This document shows positions 1 through 11,025 of a DNA stretch of 64,000 bases, piece after piece. Made by a program: the position numbers and the translations under genes. How positions within the stretch are numbered: the first letter of the stretch is position 1; the number at the start of each line of letters is the position of its first letter. The notes under the pieces were generated by a model. That model did no database searches, was not told where the DNA came from, and saw only the letters and a program-made list of their open reading frames with translations. Source of the stretch: Atherix ibis (Eukaryota > Arthropoda > Insecta > Diptera > Athericidae); NCBI GenBank assembly GCA_958298945.1, contig OY282605.1:110108267-110172266 (forward strand). Direction: 5' to 3'.

Positions 1-589
1 TTAGCTTATTATACAAATATATATATTGTATATATAAGATTTTCATAATAAGTTTTATATACTCACAGTACTTTAATTAATAAAAAAATAATACTTACTT
101 TTGCACTTATACCAATTGATATACCATTTTTATTTCGAATTTATTTTCTTTGTGCATATTTAATTTTAACAAATAAAATTATTTGGGAAAAAAAATGAAA
201 GACGACTCCATTGGCAAGCATATTTTTCGCTAACAATCTAGCTAATACTCGAACCCAAAATTAGTCTCTCCCATTACCTAGTAACTTTTTTAAAACTAAG
301 ATTCGAACCCAACATGATTATAGTACCCCAGATCTTCTTCGATTAAAATCGAATTATATGAATTAAAAATATTTTGATTTCATAATAAAAATATAATAAG
401 CAGAAATGTATTGAGACTATCTTAGCTATTTATAAATATACCGAATTAACTGTTAACAAAACTTTGACCCAATCGTATTTTATCTAATAATCTATTATGT
501 GTAAAGGAATGTTCTGTAGTTTTTTTTCCTAAGAAAACAAAATTTTTTTTTCAATTTTTATTTAAAATTTAATCCAAAATATAATTTTC
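1..589. other. AT-rich DNA, nothing recognised
   Basis: No ORF of interest and no repeat ends were seen. Two short stretches with CTCGAACCC and ATTCGAACCC near 253-310 look like reversed tRNA T-arms but do not belong to a tRNA fold. Confidence 0.5.
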
Positions 590-1560
590 ATTCATTAGTT
601 AAAAACAACAGTTTCTGGTAGCTTATCCAAGGGGAAGAAGTCCTTGCTTTTCGAGGCGAAAAAGTCATTCACTACCATTTGGACACCCTCAAAATTTTCG
701 TACTTATTTCCATAAAGAAAGTTTTGCAGGGATCTGAATAGGTGGTCGTCGTAGTCTGAGGGTGCAATATGAGAAGAATATGGGGTATTGGTAAAAAATT
801 TCTAACCAAACTCTGCAAGTTTTTGTGTGAATTTCCTTGACACATGCCGTCTAGCATTGTCCTGATAAAACATTATACTCTTTCTGATAGCTAAAAATTG
901 ATGTTTACGTTTAATTTTTCTCTTCAAGCATCAGGTTGCGTACAATAACGATCAGCATTAACCGTTTAATTTTTTTCAACAACTGATAGTGCATTACCAA
1001 CAACACCACATAACCTTCTTCGGAAGCACACCTGCTTTTGCTATAGACAGCTGAGTTCCTCCATTGTAAACATAGAATCATTTTCTTGCCACGTGTTCGT
1101 ATACTATCTACTTTTCTGTTTTGTGATAAGCAATTAAATTTTGCTCGCTTAGTTCATTGGCACCTGAACAGAGCGTTTTGATGGAAAAGAAAGCCTTTTA
1201 ATGTGATCCGAAGCAGTTATCTGATAAATTTAAAGATAACTGCTTGAAGAGTACATCTACGGAAGGGAATGTGGAATTTTTTTTAAGCATACTAAAAAGG
1301 ACTTCGTCATTGACATCTAATGGCCCTCTTAAAAGAAAAGTCACGCGAACGATATTTTGTAAACCATCTTTGGCACGTTCCAGCTGTTACTGCGGCCTAT
1401 CCAAACACGTTACACAAGTTTTTTGCTGCCTACACTGCGTTATTTCCTCTTTGGAAGTCATACAGTATATAATGTATTACGTGGATTTTTCCTTCACTAA
1501 TCTTAACGATTCGAAAGGTTTTAGGAAACTAACTTACATTCAAGTTATGTCAGAATTCTT
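590..1560 (-). mobile_element. decayed mariner (DD34D) transposon
   Basis: Conceptual translation of the minus strand gives mariner transposase pieces in order: IHVIHYILYDFQRGNNAV near 1490, a stretch like CQRWFTKYRSRDFS near 1350, NADRYC near 940, QDNARRHVSR near 850 and APSDYDDHLFRSLQNF near 760. There are 34 residues between the two Asp of the last pair, as in mariner. Many stops and frame changes make it dead. The terminal repeats were not identified, so the limits are approximate. Confidence 0.7.
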
Positions 1561-2249
1561 ACTAAGAACCGACAACGCATATTTACAAACGACAGAACTT
1601 TCTCTTACATCCACTTTATCTACTAATAAACATTTTATTATTAATCTACGACAGGAACTATTTTGGCGCTGAGATTCATGTCACTAATATCTCAAAATCG
1701 TTCGTTTCTCATTCAAAAATCCCAACTACACCTTTAAGGCCCATTCAACTGAATATTCCGATTTTAAATGTTTTTATTAGAGATTATAACAGATAAAAAA
1801 TCGTCCTTTATATATTAGGAACCTTACAGATCGGTAAAAGAAAACTTTTTTAATGCTAATTGCATGTACTACTATTTATAAATAATATTAAATAATAATA
1901 TTATTGGGGCTTACAAGAAAATAAATAACTATCAATATGAAGGGAGGAGGATAGGCGGTTCGTAATTTCACAAATTAAAAATGAAATTATTTCAGTTGAT
2001 TTTTCTGTTGAAATTTTAAGTTGCTAATCTTCCCATCTCTTCGTATCTGTTGCTGTAAATAAAACTGCCAGCACTTAACCATATTATAGTAACTACCGTA
2101 TGGACAACAATATAACCTACATAGTCTTTTTTAAGCAGAATAACCAGATTAGTAAAGAGTTTTCGAATAAGAGTGATATGATTTCTTCTTTTTTTAAAAA
2201 CACACTAATTGTTAAGGAAATTCAAATGTTTTTTATTTAACACGAAGTA

Positions 2250-3345
2250 CAATCGATACAATTAAGTTCTGAATAAAACGTCATTCAAATGGCCTCCACG
2301 ACTTCTTTTGCAGGAACGAATTCGATGAACCCAATTTTCGAGCACTTTTGCCACTAAATGAAGTCGTATGTCATGAACAGCACGTTCAATATTGACTTCT
2401 AAAGCTTGGAGAGAGTCTGGTTTATTGCTAAAGACCAATGACTTCAAATAACCTTACAAGAAATAGTCTAATGGTGTTAAATCACAACTTCTTGGATGCC
2501 ATTCAATGTCACAATTTCTTGAAATAATCGAATCTCGAAACTTTTCTCGCAATAATTCGGTTGTTGCACGTGCTGTGTGGCACGTAGTCCCGTCTTGTTA
2601 GAACCAGTTGTTGTCAAGATCAACTTCTTCCAATTTCGGCCATAAAAAGTTGGTTATCATCGATCTATACCGCTCTCCATTGACAGTAACAGTTGTTACC
2701 AGCTTCATTTCGAAAGAAGTACGGACCGATGATTCCACCAGACCAAAAACCATACCAAACTGTCAATTTAGGTGAATGTAATGGGTGCTCATGAATAATT
2801 TGTGGATTTTCTTCGCACCAGAATCGACAGTTTTGTTTATTTACCGCACCACTCAGATGAAAGTGAGCCTCATCGGAGAAGATAATTTTCTTAAAAAAAT
2901 CGTAATCGTTTTCAAGTTGTTCCAAGACAAAATCAGCAAATTCACGACATTCACGGTGGTCCAATGGCTTCAGTTCTCGAGTGATAACAATTTTATACGG
3001 ATGCAAGCCAAATCCTTTCTCAAAATCCGCCAGCTTATGGTTTGAGACAGTCCCAATTCTTGAGAACGTCTTGGAATTGACAAATTGCGGTCTTCAGTAA
3101 CACTTGCCTGAACGGAAGCAATATTTTCGGGCGGTTCTTTGCCTTATTGGCACTTGAACATTATGTAAAGAAAATGTACGCTCGAAATTTTTAACAATTC
3201 GACGAATAGCGAGCACAGTTGGACGATTATTACTACCATAAAATGGCAGAAGCACACGAAAAGTTGCAAATGTAGAAAGATTATTTTGATAATAAAATTG
3301 AATAATTTTTAAACGTTGTTCTTGCGTATATCTCTCCATGATGAA
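2250..3345 (-). mobile_element. decayed Tc1/mariner-superfamily element, DD41D (rosa-like) transposase
   Basis: Minus strand: MERYTQEQRLKIIQFYYQNN at 3339, then HPYKIVITRELK and FSDEAHFHLSGAVNKQNC near 2880, a QDGTTCHTAR motif near 2595, CDLTPLDYF near 2470 and RGGHLNDVLF near 2285. There are 41 residues between the second and third catalytic Asp, the spacing of the DD41D group. Stops (for example TAA before QDG and after DYFL) and frameshifts inactivate it. The order is nearly complete, so this is an old full-length copy. Confidence 0.82.
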
Positions 3346-3639
3346 ATTGTAAACATTACTGAATACAATGAAAAAAAAAGACAGATCATGACATATTACA
3401 AATGGCCGAAACGTCACTTAGAAATCATATCACTCTTATTGGAAAACCCTATACATACGTACTCCTTACTGACCCTCCATTTGATATATTGTACCAAGCA
3501 GAATCACATAACTTTACAAGGCCAGCTCTACAAGATCTTCACACTTCATATCTACGAGTTTGCCAACAGTATCTAAACACTAATACAAATTTTAATCAAC
3601 ACTTCTACTTATTAATGAAAACTTCAATCAGATAATAAT

Positions 3640-4740
3640 TGGTAATTATTATGGTATTCATGATTAATCATAATTTTTAAAATTCACGTAATATTAACCA
3701 ATGAACAAACAGATCGATTGGGGAATATTTATTGATAATCGTAAGCATATCTAAAAATTGATTAATGAGAAGAGAATATTGATGACACAGGAAATGTAAT
3801 TCCTCATAATGATATGTGTCGAAATGTAATAACTAAAAATGAGATGTAGCAACGAGATAATACACTAGGAGCAAAATAATATCGTAATAGTTCAAATTCT
3901 AGCTACTTATATTAATTAACAAAAGAATAATTAAAAACAGTAGTAAAGAATAAAAGATATTATCAAAAAATTGTTATTGACACTAGAATACCAAAACTTT
4001 ATTATAATTAAGAGGGAATAGTAATTACAACAATATTTGGGAGTACTATGAAATAATAAATTATTCATGAAAAAACAAACTTTTAAAACTAAATGCCAAC
4101 AAGGATAATTGATCAATTTTATTGATATTTATTATGGTCAGGTTCTTATTACGGTTGTCGTGTGATTTATAAATCGAACAATACTAAAATATCGAATGAG
4201 GTCTTTGTTTGGTATTATAATTGTCGAAAGACTACTACTAATCAACTGAATTTTCGTTGACCTATATTAGATAATGTTTTCTTATTGATAATTAGATTTT
4301 CTAGGTCACGTTAGCTTGTTTTAAGAAATTGAATGAATATAAAAGCTCACCAATGGTAGGCATGTCATTAGAAAAGAAATTTTGGGTTAGGTGACATGGT
4401 GCGTTGAACTTCACAGGATGGGAAGTTGAGGTCATAGAATGGGCAGTTTTCCGTGCCTAAAATTTTGGTAAGGTTGTCAAGTAGACTGGGTGGGTGGGCA
4501 ATGGTAGGTCAATATTTTAAGAGAAAGATCTCGCTATTTGTCCATGAATGGATAAGGTATTATTTGATATTTGATAAGAAAGTTAGGAAATTTAGAAACT
4601 GCTGAAAATACCAGATAACGAGAAATTTACCCCCATTCCCGCCTCCTTTTCCAAGGTATTAAGTTCTTGCACTTTTTAAATTGATATCGCTAGTGGTACT
4701 ACTAGATTCGTGTTCGATAAAATAGTTACACTTGTGTTTT
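3640..4740. other. AT-rich intergenic DNA
   Basis: No coding sequence was recognised. A patch near 4340-4550 is less AT-rich but has no long frame. Confidence 0.5.
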
Positions 4741-4745
4741 GAGGT

Positions 4746-5745
4746 TGTGCGAGGTCTGCTCAAAAAGTATCGCGAATTTTGAATTTCCGCGGGTTACGTA
4801 TATTCGATTTTCGATTTTTTTTTGTGGCGTTATGTTGGTACTCATGTCTCTCACTTATGCCGACAAGTTCAGCTATTTTGAATGTTCAGTTAATTTTTGA
4901 CAGCTGCTTTGCTTGCACGTGTTTTGGCTTGTCTTCGATTTTTGCCCATTCAAAAAATTGGATCAATGAATATGTATCAAATTTTGTGTGAAAAACCAAA
5001 TTAATTGCGCGGACTCATTCCGAATGTTGACTGTGGCATATGGTGAAGTAACGTTTATCGATCACATTGGACCGAAGTAACGTTTATCGATCTCAGAGGG
5101 CCGAGAAGATGTGAACGACGAAAAGCGTGCCGGACGCCCGAGCACATCAACAACAGACGAAAACATTGATGAAGTGAAGAAAATAGTATTGGCCAATCGT
5201 CGAATCACCGTTAGAGAATTTGCTGAGGACTTAAACATATCGATTGGCTCGTGCCACCCCTAATCAAGGGTTTGACTATGTTTCGCAGCAATAGAGCCGG
5301 GTTTTTTGTTGATTCAATACCATTGTTTTAGCTGTTACTGAGATGAAGGAACATTCAAATCAATGGGCTGAAAGGGGCGAATCGGCTCCAAAGAAGGCCA
5401 ACACAGTTCCATCTGCTGGCATGGTTAGTTTTTTGGTATGCGCTTGGGATAATTTTCATTGATAATTTGCAAAAAGGAAAAACAATAAACGACTAGTATT
5501 ATGTGAACTTATTGCAGCGTTTGAGTGATGATAGTGAAAAACAAAGTGTTGTTTCATCAAGACAATAAACAACTTCACACAATCATCATCGTGATGGCCA
5601 ATAAGTTAAAGTTCGAATTGCTCCTTCACGCATCCTATTTGCCAGATTTAGCACCCTCGGATTATTTTCTCTTTCCAAACTTGAAAAAATTAAGGTTAGC
5701 TCAGGCAAATTTTAAAAAAATGTCCGACTTATGCGGTAACTGTTC
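4746..5745 (+). mobile_element. chimeric mariner relic
   Basis: The 5' end (GAGGTCTGCTCAAAAAGTAT then CGCGAATTTTG) matches the terminal repeat of the mariner at 43704-44555, as does the next 180 bases. It continues with GREDVNDEKRAGRPSTST and ITVREFAEDLNISIGSCH to about 5255. From about 5330 the sequence encodes a different, irritans-type mariner (QWAERGESAPKKANTVPSAG, VLFHQDNKQLHTI, LPDLAPSDYFLFPNLKK). A 19-base motif GAAGTAACGTTTATCGATC occurs twice at 5044-5093. No coding capacity remains. Confidence 0.75.
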
Positions 5746-5768
5746 ATTTTAAATATAAATTACTCTTA

Positions 5769-6647
5769 AGCTTAGACTACACTGTTCATGCAATGCACGA
5801 TTTAAAGGGAAAATTTCACTATTTTTGCTCGTCTGTCAGTTATATTACACTGCGATCATGTACAAATTTCGGTCGTGTATAAAATTAGGCATGTTCGTTG
5901 CAAACAAAAATCTCTTAAATTAACATCTACAAGAATAAATATTTCCGTTGCACGATCAATTTACGCGAGTAAAAAGGATTTTCTTTATTTTTGATCGTGC
6001 AAACGGTTTGTGCATATTTTATTGGTGAATTCTCTAATTGATCGCTGCTCTTCTTATTTTATTTACATTACATTTTCACATTCATTTATTTATTTTGATA
6101 ATTTCAATTCGTTTGATTTATTTCAGTTAACATTTTATATTTTATTTTAATATTTAATTCAATATTAATTTCAGCATTAATATTTCATATATAAAATTGA
6201 CTTTATTTACTTTTTATTTTATTTTTAATTTTTTTTTCGTTTTTTAATTGATGTTGTAGAATCAACATTTTTCGTTTTTTTTATATAACAAATTATACAT
6301 AAAATTATTTATTATAATTTGATACTTGCAACGATATACAATCAAGTACACTACACTAGTTTTCAGATACTTTTTTTTCTAAAATTTGCATCAGGTACCA
6401 TCAAATGAATATACTATCAAATGTCGAAATAAGCGTCGCGCAAATGACGAGTTCAAAACGTATAGATTCGCACAATATTCCCTTCTCTATGCTGTGCACG
6501 AGCAAAAATTGCTCGTCCACGAGCAAAAATCATACAATTGCTTGATCAGTGTAATATACCGGTGATTTGTTCGTAGAATTGAACGATTTGACAGCGAGCC
6601 ATTTGCAGGAGAAAATTGTCCATTCCACGAACGGTGTAATCTAAGCT
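5769..6647. mobile_element. MITE-like DNA transposon with 22-bp terminal inverted repeats and TTA target duplication
   Basis: The left end AGCTTAGACTACACTGTTC is mirrored at the right end (GAACGGTGTAATCTAAGCT) with two mismatches in the first 19 bases. The element is flanked by TTA at 5766-5768 and 6648-6650. Subterminal inverted motifs also pair: TTTTTGCTCGT and TATATTACACTG on the left, ACGAGCAAAAA and CAGTGTAATATA on the right. No transposase ORF is present, so it is non-autonomous. A TTA duplication suggests PIF/Harbinger, but this is not proven. Confidence 0.72.
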
Positions 6648-6650
6648 TTA

Positions 6651-9600
6651 AACTATAGCAGACATAGCAAAATCACATAACAAAATGGTCTCAAAACATA
6701 TTTTATAAGTCCTTAATTTATGAATATGCCAAATTTAATTGATGTACTTGCAACTAAAAGTAAGAAAGGTTATTTCAAAATATTCTCATAGTTTCTCTCC
6801 TATAAAAACAATTAATTTAATTAAATTCTCTTCAATGTGAAAATTCAATTAAAAAAAAATTTTACAAATTAATTAGAATAAAGCTACCACCGTATTCCAT
6901 TCTATCAATTTTGAATATTTAAAAACAAAAGTTTTGATGTATTTCTAATTACACAAGAACAATTTAATTTTTTATCAACGAGTTAATTAGTAAAGAAAAT
7001 TAAAATGTTATTAAGCCCTTAGAACAGAATCGTTGTTGAATTTTTACTATTCTCATCATAATAATGACGATATTCTAATTGATCGTGTATCCATGGCACT
7101 TTCGTAATACTAAGGCAAATCCACCAATAGTGGTACTTGGTGTAATCTAAATTGTAGGAAGAAATTCTTGTTATCGGAAATGAACTGAAAGCATAACGAA
7201 AGCAATCAATGCGAAGCACTTTAAAAATAAGCTTTTAATGGAATTCCCTGATAAAAACGGTATTGATTTTCTTGTCGCCTTTTAACAATAACTCCTTGAC
7301 AATACTTCAAAATTTTCTATTTGTAAGACGAAAATAACTTGTATTTACGTATTTACGTGGAATATTATTTCAATGGATATACATACAGAAATTTTATGTT
7401 AAAATATATGTTACACATATATAAATCAAAAGAAAGAAGAAAAAGGTTCACCGTATTGTGCTTTGATTAAATGACACTACGGTCTTGAGTTCAAATCTAG
7501 CTAGCGCAATATCCGAAGTGACAGCTGTTGTAGTGCTAACGATTTTCTTTTTTCTGTGTAAATGTCACCATAAATGATCATTGAAAAAGAAAAGAAACAA
7601 AAATTTTATTTATTTCAGTATAAATAAGAAATTGCCTTTATTTTTATTTCAAAGGAAATGTATATTGGGCCAAAAGAAGATTTCTTTACGTATCAGAAAA
7701 ATATGACATTTGGAATATTTCAAAAAAAAAGGTATTTTATGCTTACTCAGAGACAAGAGAGAAAATAATACGAGTAATAAAAATTATGAATAATAAATTC
7801 CCATTTGATCGATATTATCCAACGTTAAAAATGTCTTTTAAACAATTTCGATTCATAACATGACACGAAAATTGACTATGCCTTACACTTAAATAATATA
7901 TTAACGATATGATATTAAATATGAACATATCCTCTTGTACAGTACTTATAAAAAGTCGATAAGTATTTGGTAAAAATAATAATAAATATTCTTTAACACA
8001 TACCGAACTAAAATGGCACTGATAAATGGAAACTCTTTAACAAATTTACTCTAATAAAATAAATGATCAATATTTATTATGCAAGTAATAGCTTGAAACT
8101 AATTTGAATACATTTATTTTGAGCACGTATAAATATTTTGTCATTTTAAATAATATGCAGAAGAAATAAGTCAAATTAACGAAAATTACAAAGAAAAGTT
8201 ACGAGAGAAATATGTACCGAAAAACTTTTACTAAAAAATGAAAGAAAAAAAAGAATACCTGGAATTTGTTGATCAAATATAATTATATGGTATAGTATTT
8301 AGACATTTTTGTTTATTGGAAGAAACTAAACACAGCTATTAACAAATTAATATAAAAAAAAGTTGTTCACAAAAATGTGTAACAATAACTTTAGAACATT
8401 TTCATCTAATCGTATTCTTTTCTATGGAAGAGCTTTTATTTTGAAGTCACTTTTTATATTAAAAAAAACACTCCAATTGAGAAAATACTATAATTTATAG
8501 AGTATTTTTCCTATATTGGAATGTGTGGGTTGAATTATTTATTGCAGAGAAAATTTTTTTATTTTTTATACGAAAAAAATGCCATAGTCTTGCTCTTATA
8601 ATAACGAAATACATGTAATTTTACTATGAACTTGGATAGATATTTGATTTTTATTTATTATCGAATATTTTACACAAAAGCATCTAAGAAACATTTCAAA
8701 TCCTATTTTTCACATAAGTATAAATCTGCCTACGTAATCTCACCCTCGAATATCAACCCTCGAATAAATATTCTTAGCGACAACAAATAAAATAAATATC
8801 AAAAATATTTCAACATACACTGAGGTTATTGAACTATCTCTAATTTTGATATCTAACAAGAGTTTTATCTGAATATTCTACTGAAAATTGCTGAATAATT
8901 TTGTCATTTTTAATTTGAAGCATTTGATTTGCAAAATTGTATAGCTTCTAACGAGGGAAAATTTTTTTTATGGAAAATTTAATATTCTTTAAATTCCGAT
9001 TTGAAAACAACAGCAAAAATATTTTTTACTTGTCATTGTAGTATTTTTAAATAAGAAAAAAATATTAACAATGGATTTCTTATTAAAGTTCCCTATTTCA
9101 AGAAAAGAAATTATCTTTCACCACTGTTCCCGAAAAGACATTTCCTCTGTTATTTGATGTCCTTTTTTACTGTTTGTGATAAACTTTCTACCTTAATGGT
9201 TATTCCGTCAGTCAACTTCCACCCTAATTATCTGTGAAGTGGAAATAAACTTTTGAGCAAACGCAAAATTGTTCAAATGATCAAAGGCTAGAAATCAAAT
9301 GGAAGATAATCGATGTCAAATTAAAAATCTTAGCTGTACATTTTAAATGTTGATTGATAAGCCAAAGTATTTAATATAAGACAATAATTTCGTACAGAAT
9401 AAGAATAGAGTTTTAGGTAATAAAATTTCAGTAAATTTCAAAGAGAAAATTCGACATTTTTTCCTAGTTTTACTTAACTTTGATCAATGTTAACAGATGG
9501 CGTAAGCATAGTGTATTATCAAAGATTATAATTTGTTTTATTGGTACAATGTCGCGAAACAGTTTTTAACTAAAATTTGTTTACCAACAATAAATGCAAT

Positions 9601-9667
9601 TAACAAATTTTTAATAATTAAAGAATCTACAAGAGTTTTAAAAGATTGTCCAGTTCAAAATTATTTA
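6651..9667. other. AT-rich intergenic DNA
   Basis: Three kilobases of strongly AT-rich DNA with homopolymer runs and no supported gene, terminal repeats or tandem array. Confidence 0.5.
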
Positions 9668-9960
9668 TATTAGTTAGTCGAAAAAATTCGTAGCGTTTTT
9701 CGACAGATGGAGACCTTCAAAAGGTGACACTTTTTTGTAGCGCAAAATTTTATTAAAGTTCGTGTATTGTATAAAAAAAAAAAACAAAAATAGACTAGAG
9801 AAAATTCGCTTCAAAAATTTGTGGTGTTTATGGTAAACGTGCTGTATCAAAATCGGCAGCACGCACATGGTTTGCTCGCTTTCGTTCTGGCAATTTCGAT
9901 GTCAAGGAAGAAGGCCAATTATCGAAAAAAGTAATGAAATTCTCGAAAAAATAGAGCAAC

Positions 9961-10526
9961 GCCGGTATAGTTTATGAATTAAACATTCACCACCAAACCG
10001 TTTTAAACCATTTGCGAAAGGCTGGGTTCGAAAAGAAGCTCGATGTTTGGGTGTCTCATGCATTGAGTGTGAAAAACAAGATGAATCGACTTAACATCTA
10101 CGATACGCTGCTAAAGCGGAATGAAATCAAGCCTATTCTAGAACAAATTATAGCTGACGATGAAAAATGGATAAAATACGAGAATATCATTCGGAAGAGA
10201 TTAACGATGACAAACAATTTCAAAGCCAGGATTGACGCCCAATAAGCACAGACCGGCATAGCTTATGAATTAAACATTTACCATAAAACCGGTTTAAAAC
10301 TTTAGCGAAAGGCTGGGTTCAAAAAGAAACTCGACGTTTGGGTGCCTTATGCATTGAGTGTGGAAAACAAGATGGACCAACTTAACATCTGCGATACGCT
10401 GCTGAAGCGCAATGAAATCGAGCCTTTTTTGGAACGAATCATAACTCACGAAGAAAAATGGGTTAAATACGAGAATATCATTCCAAATAGATTAACGATC
10501 ACAAACAATTTCAAGGCCTGCGTATA
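9961..10526 (+). repeat. tandem duplication inside the mariner transposase
   Basis: Two diverged copies begin CCGGTATAGTTTATGAATTA and CCGGCATAGCTTATGAATTA. Both run through LDVWV, LNIYDTLLKRNEI or LNICDTLLKRNEI, and KYENII to ACAAACAATTTCAA. The copies differ at many positions, so the duplication is not recent. Confidence 0.85.
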
Positions 10527-10798
10527 TGGTGGGACTGGAAGGGAATCGTTCATTATGAACTGCTCTCGTTCGGTCAAACTGTTAACTCGATACTGTACTG
10601 TGAGCAACTCGAGAGATTACGCCAACCATTTGAGAAAAAACGTCCAAAATTGATCAATAGGACGGATGTCGTCTTCCACCACGATAACGCTCAACCATAC
10701 AAATCTTTGACGACTTGCCAAAAATTAAGGGAGTTTACCTGGGAAGTTTTGATACATCCATTGTATAGCACAGACATGGAACCTTCAGATTACTAATT

Positions 10799-10904
10799 AT
10801 TTCGCCATTTTTTGGACACAGCCATGATTCCATCAGTTTCAACCAGACACCACAGAAGTTCTATACTGATGGAGTCATGGCTGCACCTAAAAAAAAGGCG
10901 AAAT
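10799..10904. repeat. 39-bp inverted repeat (hairpin) within mariner
   Basis: Left arm ATTTCGCCATTTTTTGGACA then CAGCCATGATTCCATCAGT (10799-10837) pairs with ACTGATGGAGTCATGGCTG onward (10865-10904), with few mismatches. The loop is about 27 bases. Only the right arm reads as normal mariner (FYTDGVMAAPKK), so the left arm is probably an inverted copy. Confidence 0.8.
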
Positions 10905-11025
10905 ATTGTCTATAAGAATGGAGAATACTTGGTTTGATTAAATTGATTCAAACCAAATAACATTCTGATTTAAGATTCTCTATTTTATTGAAAAAAGTGC
11001 CACGAACTTTTTCGACTATCCAATA

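Larger units (their letters stand above)
9670..11023 (+). mobile_element. mariner (DD34D) transposon with internal tandem duplication and hairpin
   Basis: Terminal repeats TTAGTTAGTCGAAAAAATTC (left) and TTGGATAGTCGAAAAAGTTC (right end, reverse complement) are flanked by TA at 9668-9669 and 11024-11025. Coding pieces are mariner transposase: KAGFEKKLDVWV, NICDTLLKRNEIEPFLE, FHHDNAQPYKS and EPSDY, with 34 residues between the last two Asp. A segment of about 275 bases is present twice (about 9961-10238 and 10252-10526). The 3' part contains a 39-bp inverted repeat. Stops and frameshifts inactivate it. Confidence 0.88.

Noticed and set aside
245..330. Reversed T-arm-like strings (CTCGAACCC, ATTCGAACCC) suggesting tRNA genes
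   Set aside because: No acceptor stem, D-arm or anticodon arm can be paired around them.
7450..7520. GAGTTCAAATCTAG resembling a tRNA B box
   Set aside because: No matching A box or cloverleaf; probably chance or an old SINE trace.
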